From the NCBI GenBank assembly GCA_003485185.1, contig DNAS01000120.1, forward strand, positions 1 through 12,862: 12,862 bases of DNA, read 5' to 3'. Below the pieces are notes generated by a model, which ran no database searches, was not told the DNA's origin, and was given only the letters and a program-made list of their open reading frames with translations. Positions 1 through 6,423 of this stretch are shown here, piece by piece. The stretch's first letter is position 1. Every line of letters begins with the position of its first letter. The stretch is from Phycisphaerales bacterium. Lineage in GTDB: Bacteria > Planctomycetota > Phycisphaerae > SM23-33. The translations under genes were made by a program, and so were the position numbers.

Positions 1-17
1 ACAACCGTTCAAGGGGG

Positions 18-90
18 GGGTGGCACGCTTTGCTTGCAAAGCGTGTTGCCGAATTCGCCGAACACGGCTTGCAAGCAAGCCGTGCCACCC
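18..90. repeat. Head-to-head pair of hairpin repeats (REP/BIME-like)
   Basis: The outer arms GGGTGGCACG (18-27) and CGTGCCACCC (81-90) are exact reverse complements. Inside each arm is a perfect 9-bp hairpin with a 4-nt loop: CACGCTTTG/CAAAGCGTG (24-32/37-45) and CACGGCTTG/CAAGCCGTG (63-71/76-84). Comparing the left unit with the reverse complement of the right unit, they agree over most of about 30 nt. They differ at two adjacent stem positions, and the opposite strand of each stem carries the compensating change, so pairing is kept. The centre is the palindrome CGAATTCG (50-57). An eight-G run (13-20) abuts the left arm. The element lies 35 bp past the stop of the histidine kinase, the usual position for REP-type elements; it could act as a transcript 3'-end structure, but there is no T-tract. 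Family membership is inferred from shape; no second copy is visible in the window. Confidence 0.7.
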
Positions 91-125
91 TCTCTTTGGG
101 ATGTTTTCTACAGAGCGTTCGCGCG

Positions 126-2111
126 TCAATTCGTCTCGGCTGGCGGCGAGGCGTCGGGGTTCGGCGCGGGGGGTTCCGGGGGCAGTCCGACGCGGGCCTC
201 GGTCGCGATGGGCGGCTGGACCGGAATCGAGATCGTGAACGTGCTCCCGTGCGGGCCGGTGTTGACGCGCACGCGCCCGCCGTGCATCTCGACGAAGTGC
301 CGCACGATCGTCAAGCCCAGGCCCATGCCCTGCTTTCCGTACTCGATGGTCCCCGTGGAGTGCTGAAGTACGTTCTGCCCGATGAAGAACGGGTCGAAGA
401 TGTGCGGCAGGTCCGCCTCGGGGATTCCCGGCCCCTGGTCCTGCACGGAGACGGCCACGTATCCGCCCAGCTCGTTCTCGGCGCGAATCTTGACCACCCC
501 GCCGTCGGGGGTGAACCTGATGGCGTTGAGCACGAGGTTCTCGACGCAGTCGGCCAGTTTCGCCCAGTCGCCGTAGATGTCCGGGACGTTGTGCGACACT
601 TCCACCATGAGGCGCTGGCGGCGCTTCTCCACGAACGGATTGCACGCGGTATACACCTCTTCGAGCAGCTTGCCGAGCGGGATACGGGTATAGGTCATCT
701 GTCGCCCGCCGCGCTGCTCGGCGAGGAGCTTGAACATCGCCTGGATGATGTCGCTGAGGCGCTTGGCGCGATCGCCGATGGCGGCCATCGACGCCAGCAG
801 CTTGTCGGCGTCGCGGGAGTTCTTCAGCAGGTTGGCCATTCCCATGATATAGGCCACGGGCGTCCGCAGCTCGTGACCCGCCACCCGCAGGAAATTCATC
901 TTCATCTCGTTGGCCAGGCTCAGCGCGCGGTGCGACTGCTCCACCTGCTGGACCATGTTGTTGAACCCGGCGGCCAGTTCGTCCAGCTCGTCGTGTCCGA
1001 GGCGCAGGCGCCGCCCGAACCCCGGCTCGATGCGGTACGACAGCTCGCCTCGCGCCACGCGCTGCGCGGCGCGCTCCAGGCGGCGGATTCGCCCCACCAC
1101 GCTCCGTTCCGCGAACGCCAGGCCAGCCACGAACAGCGTGCCGATCAGCCCTAGGCCGATCGTCAGCACCTGCGCGCTGAGTCGGTAGATTTCCTCCATC
1201 GCCTCGCCCCGCGGCACGCAGAGCACCACCGACCACGGCGGCGCGACCAGGTCATATTCCCAGACCTTGCGCGGCAGTTCGATCGGGGCAAACCCCTGGA
1301 TGATTCCCGCGCTGGTGACGCGCCATCCGGGCCTCTGTCCTTCGGCGACCGGGCCGTACCACTCCTCGGCCACCTGCTCCAGGGGGGCGGTCTTCTCGCG
1401 GTAGAGAATCCTCCCGTCGCGCTGCACGAGCATGAGCGAGGCCGTCATGTCCTCCACGCTCCGCCGGGCCGCGCCCACCCAGCTGGTCACATCGAGCACG
1501 GCCTTGACCACCCCGATCACCTGCCCCTCGTGCGAAATCGGAACGCACAGGTCCACGCTCCAGACACCGGAGCTTTCGTCAAACGCCACCGGCGGAACAT
1601 ACACCCGCCCCTTCCCTTCGTGGTAGGCGCCCTGCCACCAGGCTTCGTCGGCCTGGTAGAAATCCGTCGTGCGCCCCGTCGCGGCGACCAGTTGCCCGTA
1701 ACGGTCGGTGACGAACAGTTCCCGCAGGCGCGGGTCCACGCGCTGGACGAGTTTGAGTTCGCCCGCGACGGGATGCTTCAGGACCGCCTCCATGCGCGGA
1801 TCGGTGAGGGGAATGAACGGCCAGGCGGCGTCGAGCTCTTCCAGCCGCCGCAGGCCCAGGCGGTTCGGCGCCGGCAGCAGCGCCTCGATCACCGCCTGCT
1901 CGTGCGAGACTGAAAGCACCTTTTCGATGTCCTTGACCAGCAGCACCTGGAGTTGCGCGACGTCGGAGGCGGCGACGGACTGGATGGCCTGGCCGAACGT
2001 CTCGTGGCGGAGGCGCGTACCGCTGAGGATGATGATGGCCAGCGCGCCGAGCAGGGGCAGCAGCGCGACGGCCGTCAGCAGCGAGATCAGTTTCGTGCGG
2101 ATGCTCAGCAT
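126..2111 (-). CDS. Cache-sensor transmembrane histidine kinase
   Basis: A 661-residue sensor kinase for a two-component system, in the inner membrane. TM1 spans about residues 9-30. An extracytoplasmic region (31-310) contains a double-Cache-like stretch, with FVTDRYGQLVAATG near 133 and FYQADEAWW near 151-159. TM2 is about 313-333, followed by HAMP (about 334-390). HisKA has the phosphoacceptor His413 in AGHELRTP. The HATPase domain has the N-box ENLVLNA (N529), G1 DQGPGIP (558-564), F-box FDPFF (572-576) and G2 GKQGMGLGL (592-600). A Pro-rich tail (631-661) follows. Cache domains usually bind small extracellular ligands such as amino or organic acids; the ligand here cannot be read. The ATG at 2111 is preceded by AAGGCGG with a 7-nt gap, and a TM segment follows at once, supporting this start. 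No response regulator lies beside it; a partner could be left of the window. Divergent from the M42 peptidase gene. Confidence 0.93.
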   Translation of the reverse strand: MLSIRTKLISLLTAVALLPLLGALAIIILSGTRLRHETFGQAIQSVAASDVAQLQVLLVKDIEKVLSVSHEQAVIEALLPAPNRLGLRRLEELDAAWPFIPLTDPRMEAVLKHPVAGELKLVQRVDPRLRELFVTDRYGQLVAATGRTTDFYQADEAWWQGAYHEGKGRVYVPPVAFDESSGVWSVDLCVPISHEGQVIGVVKAVLDVTSWVGAARRSVEDMTASLMLVQRDGRILYREKTAPLEQVAEEWYGPVAEGQRPGWRVTSAGIIQGFAPIELPRKVWEYDLVAPPWSVVLCVPRGEAMEEIYRLSAQVLTIGLGLIGTLFVAGLAFAERSVVGRIRRLERAAQRVARGELSYRIEPGFGRRLRLGHDELDELAAGFNNMVQQVEQSHRALSLANEMKMNFLRVAGHELRTPVAYIMGMANLLKNSRDADKLLASMAAIGDRAKRLSDIIQAMFKLLAEQRGGRQMTYTRIPLGKLLEEVYTACNPFVEKRRQRLMVEVSHNVPDIYGDWAKLADCVENLVLNAIRFTPDGGVVKIRAENELGGYVAVSVQDQGPGIPEADLPHIFDPFFIGQNVLQHSTGTIEYGKQGMGLGLTIVRHFVEMHGGRVRVNTGPHGSTFTISIPVQPPIATEARVGLPPEPPAPNPDASPPAETN

Positions 2112-2169
2112 GCGTCAACCGCCTTCGTCGTCCGCGGGGTCGGCGCGGGCGCAGGGTTTCACCGCTGGT

Positions 2170-2175
2170 ATTCTA
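2170..2175 (-). promoter_or_regulatory. Possible -10 box for the histidine kinase
   Basis: On the minus strand TAGAAT (5 of 6 to TATAAT) lies 58 bp upstream of the kinase start. No convincing -35 is found 16-18 bp further upstream, so this is a weak call. A 7-bp hairpin (TGCCCCC 2187-2193 with GGGGGCA 2202-2208) sits just upstream of it within the divergent intergenic region. Confidence 0.22.
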
Positions 2176-2220
2176 CATCGGCAAAGTGCCCCCCGCGCCT
2201 TGGGGGCAATCGGGGCCCTC

Positions 2221-2249
2221 TTGCATGAAACGGGCGAATGGGCTACTCT
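2221..2249 (+). promoter_or_regulatory. Possible promoter of the M42 peptidase gene
   Basis: TTGCAT (2221-2226) and TACTCT (2244-2249) are separated by 17 bp. The -35 keeps only the TTG core and the -10 matches 4 of 6, so the call rests mainly on spacing and on the position 35 bp upstream of the start codon. Confidence 0.3.
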
Positions 2250-2284
2250 CTGCGTCGAAATCATTGCCACAAGGAGCCATTGCG

Positions 2285-3355
2285 ATGCGAGCCGAATCCT
2301 TCGATTTCCTCAAAACACTGCTGACGACCCCCTCCCCCAGCGGATTCGAGTCGCCCGGACAGAAGGTCTGGTGCGAATACGCCCGGAAATACGCCGACGA
2401 GGTCCGCACCGACAGCTACGGAAACGCCGTCGCGGTCCTCCACGGAAAAGGCGACCCGAAGATCATGCTCGACGGGCACGCCGACGAGCTGGGCCTGATG
2501 GTCAAGCACGTGGACGACAAGGGGTTCGTCTACTTCCAGAAGATCGGCGGGGTGGACCCCGCCCTGGTGCGCGGAAAGCGCGTGAACATTTACACGGCCA
2601 AGGGGATCGTCCGCGGGGTCATCGGCGCCACGGCCATCCACCTCCAGGAGAAGGGCAAGGATCAGAAGGTGCCCAAGTTCCACGAGTGCTGGATCGACAT
2701 CGGCGCCAAGGACGGCAAGGAGGCCCGCAAGCGGGTGGCCGTCGGAGACCCGGCGACGTTCGTGGATGATTTCGAGATGCTGGACAAGAACATCGGCGTG
2801 GCAAGGGCATTCGACAACCGCGTGGGCACGTGGACGGTCATCGAGGCGCTGCGCCTGGCGGCGGAGTCCGGGATCCGACTCCAGTGCGGCATCTACGCGT
2901 GCAGCTCGGTGCAGGAGGAAGTCGGCGGCGCCGGCGCGGCGATGAACGTCTTCAACCTCAAGCCCGACGCCGCCGTCGCCGTGGACGTCACCCACGCGAC
3001 CGACACCCCGGGCGTGGACGCCAAGGAGCACGGCGAGATCAAGATGGGCAAGGGCCCGGCCATCACCATCGGGCGGGAGCACCATCCCGTCGTGGTCGAA
3101 CACCTGCGAGCGGCCGCCAAGAAAAAGAAAATCCCCGTCCAGATCGAGGCGTTCAGCCTCACCGGCGGAACCGACGCGATGGTCATCCACAACAAGAACG
3201 GCGGCGTGCCGTCGGGGCTGGTCAGCATCCCCAACCGCTACATGCACACCACGGTCGAGATGCTCGACCTGCGGGACCTGGAGGCGGCTGCGAAACTGCT
3301 GGCCGAGTTCCTGCTGGACCTCAAGAAGGGCCAGCGGTTCGAGGTGAAGATTTGA
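2285..3355 (+). CDS. M42 family metallo-aminopeptidase
   Basis: A 356-residue cytosolic di-zinc aminopeptidase of the M42 family (the group often annotated M42 glutamyl aminopeptidase/endoglucanase); family members form large oligomers that trim peptides. The metal and catalytic residues are in place. DGHADE gives His65 and Asp67, FDNR gives the bridging Asp177, QEEVGGAGA gives Glu211 (general base) and Glu212, VAVDVTHATDTP gives Asp234, and RYMHTT gives His321. Length is normal for the family. The ATG at 2285 has AAGGAG (2271-2276) 8 nt upstream; an in-frame upstream ATG at 2186 lacks a Shine-Dalgarno site and would add residues not typical of the family. It is transcribed alone. Its last 35 bp overlap the 3' end of the LysR gene on the other strand. 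Substrate preference cannot be read from the sequence. Confidence 0.94.
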   Translation: MRAESFDFLKTLLTTPSPSGFESPGQKVWCEYARKYADEVRTDSYGNAVAVLHGKGDPKIMLDGHADELGLMVKHVDDKGFVYFQKIGGVDPALVRGKRVNIYTAKGIVRGVIGATAIHLQEKGKDQKVPKFHECWIDIGAKDGKEARKRVAVGDPATFVDDFEMLDKNIGVARAFDNRVGTWTVIEALRLAAESGIRLQCGIYACSSVQEEVGGAGAAMNVFNLKPDAAVAVDVTHATDTPGVDAKEHGEIKMGKGPAITIGREHHPVVVEHLRAAAKKKKIPVQIEAFSLTGGTDAMVIHNKNGGVPSGLVSIPNRYMHTTVEMLDLRDLEAAAKLLAEFLLDLKKGQRFEVKI

Positions 3356-4265
3356 CCGACCCCCCGCCCGGGGCGATTTCCTCCTGCGGCATGCGCAGCA
3401 GGGCGAGGAACATCCGCTCGGCGGGGCTGGCGGCGCGCCCCCGGCGGCGCAGGATTCCCACCGGGCGGCGCCACTGGCGCGGGTTGTCCAGCGTCGCATA
3501 GGACAGGTCCCCGTACTGCGCCTCGCGCTCGATGTTGTCGAGCGGAAGGATCGTCACGCCCGCGCCGACCATGACCGCCCGCTTCAGCAGCTCGATGTTG
3601 TCGAACTCCATCGTGACGTTCACCTCGACGCGGTCGCTCCGCAGCAGGCGCTCGATGTGCCGGCGCGTCGGGATGTTCGCCTGGAACGCCACGAAGTCCT
3701 GCCCGTCCAGGTCCGCGGCGCGAATCTTCTTCCTGCCCGCCAGCGGATGGTCCGGCGCGAAGACGGCCACCAGTTCCTCGCTGGCCAGCGGAATGATCTC
3801 GATCGAGCGGTGCTTCTCCGGGCAGGCCACCACCCCCAGGTCCATCTCCCCGCCGACCACCTCCGTGTAGATACGGTTCCACCCGGTGTATTCCACGTGC
3901 AGGCTCACCTCGGGGTGCGCCTTGAGGAAGCGGCGGACGTACGGGTCCAGCAGGTAGAAGCCCACCGAGTAGATGGTCCCCACGCGGAGCACTCCGCGGA
4001 TCGAGTCGGCGGCGCTGCGGACCTCTCCCTGCATCTGCTCGAAGCGGCGGAGGATCTCGCGGGCGCCCTCGTAGAACGCCTTGCCCGCCTCCGTCGGCGC
4101 GACCATTCCCCCGCCCCGGCTGATGAGCTGCACCGACAGGTCGCGCTCCAGCTTCGCCAACTGCTGCGAGACGGCCGACTGCGAGATGTAGTTCGCCTCG
4201 GCCGCCTTGGAAAAGCTGCCGGTGTCCACCAGGTCGCAGAAAGTGCGCAGGACGTCGATGTTCAT
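3321..4265 (-). CDS. LysR-family transcriptional regulator
   Basis: A 314-residue LysR-type DNA-binding regulator. The N-terminal winged helix-turn-helix is intact: MNIDVLRTFCDLVDTGSFSKA (1-21, shown here as two halves, MNIDVLRTFC and DLVDTGSFSKA), then ISQSAVSQQLAKLE (27-40) as recognition helix. A linker helix runs to about 88. The effector-binding domain starts at RGVLRVGTIYSVG (90-102) and carries the typical GEMDLGVV (139-146) and GAGVTILP (234-241) segments. The length is slightly above the usual 290-310 because of a low-complexity tail (294-314) that runs into the overlap with the M42 gene. No clear Shine-Dalgarno precedes the ATG, but the start matches the family N-terminus exactly. 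The target is not evident: LysR genes commonly control a divergent neighbour, yet here a tRNA gene stands between it and the flavoprotein gene at 4644. Confidence 0.93.
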   Translation of the reverse strand: MNIDVLRTFCDLVDTGSFSKAAEANYISQSAVSQQLAKLERDLSVQLISRGGGMVAPTEAGKAFYEGAREILRRFEQMQGEVRSAADSIRGVLRVGTIYSVGFYLLDPYVRRFLKAHPEVSLHVEYTGWNRIYTEVVGGEMDLGVVACPEKHRSIEIIPLASEELVAVFAPDHPLAGRKKIRAADLDGQDFVAFQANIPTRRHIERLLRSDRVEVNVTMEFDNIELLKRAVMVGAGVTILPLDNIEREAQYGDLSYATLDNPRQWRRPVGILRRRGRAASPAERMFLALLRMPQEEIAPGGGSVKSSPRTAGPS

Positions 4266-4292
4266 GACTGCCGTCTCGCCGAGGGGTCGATT

Positions 4293-4307
4293 GCGATCTC
4301 TTATCGC
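4293..4307. promoter_or_regulatory. Inverted repeat in the LysR leader
   Basis: GCGAT (4293-4297) and ATCGC (4303-4307) form a perfect dyad with a 5-bp spacer. It lies 28 bp upstream of the LysR start codon, downstream of the proposed promoter, so it would be in the 5' leader. It could be an autoregulatory operator; this is inference from position. Confidence 0.3.
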
Positions 4308-4317
4308 GAAAGGTCAC

Positions 4318-4346
4318 ATCTTAGAGATGCTAATACCCTCTGTCCA
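4318..4346 (-). promoter_or_regulatory. Sigma70-like promoter of the LysR gene with dyad over the -10
   Basis: On the minus strand TGGACA (4341-4346, 5 of 6) and TAAGAT (4318-4323, 4 of 6) are 17 bp apart. A perfect dyad, CATCT-TAG-AGATG (4317-4329), covers the -10. The predicted transcript start near 4311 gives a leader of about 45 nt. Autoregulation by binding over their own promoter is common in LysR regulators, which makes this dyad a candidate operator. Confidence 0.5.
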
Positions 4347-4381
4347 GCCCCCGACGGCAAGAATCCGCACCGATTCGCCCT

Positions 4382-4400
4382 CGCCCCGACGAACGGGGCG
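4382..4400. other. Short hairpin downstream of tRNA-Leu
   Basis: CGCCCCG (4382-4388) pairs perfectly with CGGGGCG (4394-4400) across a 5-nt loop. It sits 9 nt past the tRNA 3' end on the minus strand. A run of five T follows the tRNA immediately, before the hairpin rather than after it, so this is not a standard intrinsic terminator. It may protect or help process the tRNA 3' end. Confidence 0.3.
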
Positions 4401-4409
4401 CATGAAAAA

Positions 4410-4494
4410 TGCGGCCGAAAGGATTTGAACCTTCACTCCCTTATCGGGAACAAGGACCTGAACCTTGCGCGTCTGCCAATTCCGCCACGGCCGC
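4410..4494 (-). tRNA. tRNA-Leu (anticodon CAG)
   Basis: Read on the minus strand, the sequence folds as a class II tRNA of 85 nt. The acceptor GCGGCCG pairs with CGGCCGC at the 3' end, followed by discriminator A. The D-arm contains GGAATTGGCAGACGC. The anticodon arm CAAGG-TTCAGGT-CCTTG puts CAG at the anticodon positions. The long variable arm has a TCCC/GGGA stem, and the T-arm is GAAGG-TTCAAAT-CCTTT. The discriminator A and the long variable arm fit leucine. It reads CUG codons, fitting for a GC-rich genome. The CCA tail is not encoded; the 3' flank is a T-run, so CCA must be added afterwards. Confidence 0.96.
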
Positions 4495-4510
4495 GGAAGC
4501 AACAACCGTC

Positions 4511-4538
4511 AATGTAGCAACGCAGGAGGAAATGTCAA
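4511..4538 (-). promoter_or_regulatory. Promoter of tRNA-Leu
   Basis: On the minus strand a consensus TTGACA (4533-4538) and TACATT (4511-4516, 4 of 6) are separated by 16 bp. The predicted start near 4504 leaves a 5' leader of about 10 nt for RNase P to remove, typical of a singly transcribed tRNA. Confidence 0.65.
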
Positions 4539-4581
4539 GCCCGCAAGGCGGTGCTGCGAAAAGTTCTTTCCTTTCGGGGCT

Positions 4582-4607
4582 CGCCGGGCGGTCAGGAAGG
4601 CCCGGCG
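4582..4607. promoter_or_regulatory. Inverted repeat over the -35 region of the flavoprotein gene
   Basis: CGCCGGGC (4582-4589) and GCCCGGCG (4600-4607) are a perfect 8-bp dyad with a 10-bp spacer. It ends 4 bp before the TACAAT -10 candidate at 4612. The position fits an operator for an activator or repressor of the gene at 4644; the strong pairing also allows a chance GC-rich hairpin. Confidence 0.35.
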
Positions 4608-4611
4608 CGGC

Positions 4612-4617
4612 TACAAT
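4612..4617 (+). promoter_or_regulatory. Possible -10 box of the flavoprotein gene
   Basis: TACAAT matches 5 of 6 to TATAAT and lies 26 bp upstream of the start codon. No -35 is recognisable at 16-18 bp upstream, where the inverted repeat lies, which would be expected of an activator-dependent promoter. That reading is inference. Confidence 0.35.
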
Positions 4618-4643
4618 GGATTGACCAAGCAAGGGAGATCGCC

Positions 4644-5651
4644 ATGAACCTGTCCACCGAGTACCTGGGGATGAAGCTTTCCAGCCCGCTGGTTCCCGCC
4701 GCCTCGCCGCTGCCCAAGGACCTGGACAGCATCCGGCGGATGGAAGACTGCGGCGCGTCGGCCGTCGTGCTCTGGTCGCTGTTCGAGGAACAGATCGAGC
4801 ACGAGGCCCGCGAGCTGGAGCACTACTACCAGTACGGCGCGGAGCGGTTCGCCGAATCGCTCAGCTATTTCCCGCAGGCGGCGGAGTTCCGCCTCGGGCC
4901 CGACGAGTACCTGGAGCACCTCGCCCGCGTGAAGCGCGCCGTGGATATTCCTGTCATCGCGTCGCTGAACGGAATCTCCTCGGCCGGATGGATCGATTAC
5001 GCGACGCGCATCCAGCAGGCCGGCGCCGACGCGCTGGAGGTCAACGTCTACTACATTCCCACCGACCCGGACCTGCCCGGCGAGCACGTGGAGAAGGTCT
5101 ACCTGAGCGTGCTGGACACGGTCAAATCGAGCGTGTCGATTCCCGTCGCCATGAAGCTCTCTCCGTTCTTCTCGTCGATGGGGAGCATGGCCCGCCGCCT
5201 GTCCGAGGGCGGGGCAGACGGGCTGGTGCTGTTCAACCGTTTCTACCAGCCGGACATCGACGTCAAGGACCTGGAGGTCCGTCCTCGCCTGGTCCTGAGC
5301 GATTCCGACGAGAACCGCCTGCCGCTGCGATGGATCGCGATCCTGCGCGGGAAGGTTCGCGCCTCGCTGGCGGCGAGCACGGGCATCCACACGCCTGAGG
5401 ACGTCGCGAAGATGGTGCTGGCCGGCGCCGACGTCACGCAGGTCTGCTCCTGCCTGCTGAAGCACGGCATCGAGCACCTGGCGACGCTGCGCGCGGGCCT
5501 GACGCATATCCTCGAAACCAAGGGGTACGACTCGCTGGAGCAGATGAAGGGCGTGCTCAGCCAGCAGTCCTGCCCGGAGCCCGCGGCCTTCGAGCGGGGC
5601 AATTACCTCCGCGCCCTGAGCGAATTCGGGAAAACGGCGACGTTCGAATAA
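4644..5651 (+). CDS. Dihydroorotate dehydrogenase-like FMN protein
   Basis: A 335-residue TIM-barrel flavoprotein of the PyrD superfamily (COG0167 type). The N-terminus NLSTEYLGMKLSSPLVPAAS fits the family. SLNG (107-110), Asn134 and Lys171 in VAMKLSPFF are at FMN/substrate-binding positions, and STGIHTPEDVAKMVLAGAD (245-263) is the FMN phosphate-binding part. The loop that in true class 1 enzymes contains the catalytic Cys or Ser in an NxSCPN motif reads VNVYYIPTDPDLPG here (133-146), so the usual catalytic base is absent. It is therefore probably not the pyrimidine-pathway PyrD. Proteins with this look are often annotated DHOD-like and in several bacteria lie beside pyruvate:ferredoxin oxidoreductase genes; none is in this window. 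The ATG has AAGGGAG (4631-4637) 6 nt upstream. Transcribed alone. Confidence 0.88.
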   Translation: MNLSTEYLGMKLSSPLVPAASPLPKDLDSIRRMEDCGASAVVLWSLFEEQIEHEARELEHYYQYGAERFAESLSYFPQAAEFRLGPDEYLEHLARVKRAVDIPVIASLNGISSAGWIDYATRIQQAGADALEVNVYYIPTDPDLPGEHVEKVYLSVLDTVKSSVSIPVAMKLSPFFSSMGSMARRLSEGGADGLVLFNRFYQPDIDVKDLEVRPRLVLSDSDENRLPLRWIAILRGKVRASLAASTGIHTPEDVAKMVLAGADVTQVCSCLLKHGIEHLATLRAGLTHILETKGYDSLEQMKGVLSQQSCPEPAAFERGNYLRALSEFGKTATFE

Positions 5652-5747
5652 GAAAATGAAAGCGGGCGCCGGGCGCCTGGGGCTCCCACCGGTTTGATTG
5701 CGTCTGGGATTCCGCTGCGCCCCCTACCACGCGGGACGGGTTTCGAC

Positions 5748-5753
5748 TACACT
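5748..5753 (+). promoter_or_regulatory. Possible -10 box directly before cmk
   Basis: TACACT (4 of 6) ends 7 bp before the cmk ATG, so a transcript from it would begin at or next to the start codon. No -35 match is found. See the finding on a possibly leaderless cmk. Confidence 0.25.
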
Positions 5754-5760
5754 GTCGGCC

Positions 5761-6423
5761 ATGATTATCACCATCGACGGGCCCGCGGGTTCCGGCAAGA
5801 GCACTGCCGCCCGCCGGCTGGCCAATGAACTGGGACTCGCCTACCTGGACACCGGCGCGACCTACCGCGCCGCGACGCTCAAGGCCCTGCGAGAAGGCGT
5901 GGAACTGACCGACGAGTCCGCGCTGGCCTCGCTGGTCCGACAGGCCGACATCCGCCTGACCCCCCTGCCCGACGGCGTGCGGGTCTCCCTGGACGGGCAG
6001 GACGTCAGCCGCGAAATCCGCTCGCCCGAGGTGTCGGACAACACGCACTACCTCGCCCGTTCCTCGCGGGTGCGCGAAGTGCTGGTGGAACTTCAGCGCC
6101 GCCTGGGGCGGGAGCTGGGCAGCTTCGTGACGGAAGGACGCGACCAGGGTTCGGTGGTCTTCCCCGAGGCGGACTTCAAGTTCTACCTCGATGCCACCGC
6201 CGAGGTCCGCGCCCTGCGCCGCTATCACGAGATGATGGAAGACGGGCAGGACGCCAACTACCTTTCGACCCTCCAGGGAATCATCGAGCGCGACGGGCGC
6301 GACCGCACGCGGGCCGTCGCCCCCCTGATCTGCCCCGACGACGCCTACGCCCTCGACACCTCCGAGATGTCCATCGAGGAGGTCGTCCGCGAGCTGCGCC
6401 GCCTGGTGGAGCAGGAGACGTGA
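5761..6423 (+). CDS. cmk: Cytidylate kinase
   Basis: Transfers phosphate from ATP to CMP/dCMP for nucleic acid and phospholipid precursors; cytosolic. 220 residues, normal for bacterial Cmk. The P-loop GPAGSGKST (7-15) follows the N-terminal strand MIITID. The CMP-binding segment LDTGATYRA (29-37) has Thr where Met is common (DTGAMYRA). TEGRDQGSVVFP (124-135) matches the family GRDIGTVVFP motif with Gln for Ile. The lid residues RDGRDRTRAVAPL (177-189) and ALDTSEMSIEEVV (197-209) are typical. The ATG at 5761 is fixed by homology to the family N-terminus, yet no Shine-Dalgarno is visible. The stop codon overlaps the GTG start of plsC by 4 nt, so the two are one operon. Confidence 0.96.
   Translation: MIITIDGPAGSGKSTAARRLANELGLAYLDTGATYRAATLKALREGVELTDESALASLVRQADIRLTPLPDGVRVSLDGQDVSREIRSPEVSDNTHYLARSSRVREVLVELQRRLGRELGSFVTEGRDQGSVVFPEADFKFYLDATAEVRALRRYHEMMEDGQDANYLSTLQGIIERDGRDRTRAVAPLICPDDAYALDTSEMSIEEVVRELRRLVEQET

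Noticed and set aside
30..1154. Long plus-strand open frame opposite the histidine kinase
   Set aside because: It is the GC-biased shadow of the kinase gene, starts inside the repeat element and shows no domain; the minus-strand frame has all kinase motifs.
2187..2208. 7-bp G/C hairpin between the histidine kinase and M42 genes
   Set aside because: Short stem with an 8-nt loop, no T-run, and expected by chance in such GC-rich DNA; not called as terminator or operator.
2261..3499. 412-codon minus-strand frame opposite the M42 gene
   Set aside because: Antisense shadow of a clearly conserved peptidase; composition is Arg/His/Asp-rich with no recognisable motif.
4532..4624. 30-codon plus-strand frame with AGGAGG just upstream
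   Set aside because: The AGGAGG is only 2 nt from the ATG, too close to work well, and it is the complement of the tRNA promoter spacer. The predicted peptide is low-complexity.
5664..5677. Tandem GGGCGCC repeat before cmk
   Set aside because: Only two copies of a 7-bp GC-rich word; no further structure around it.
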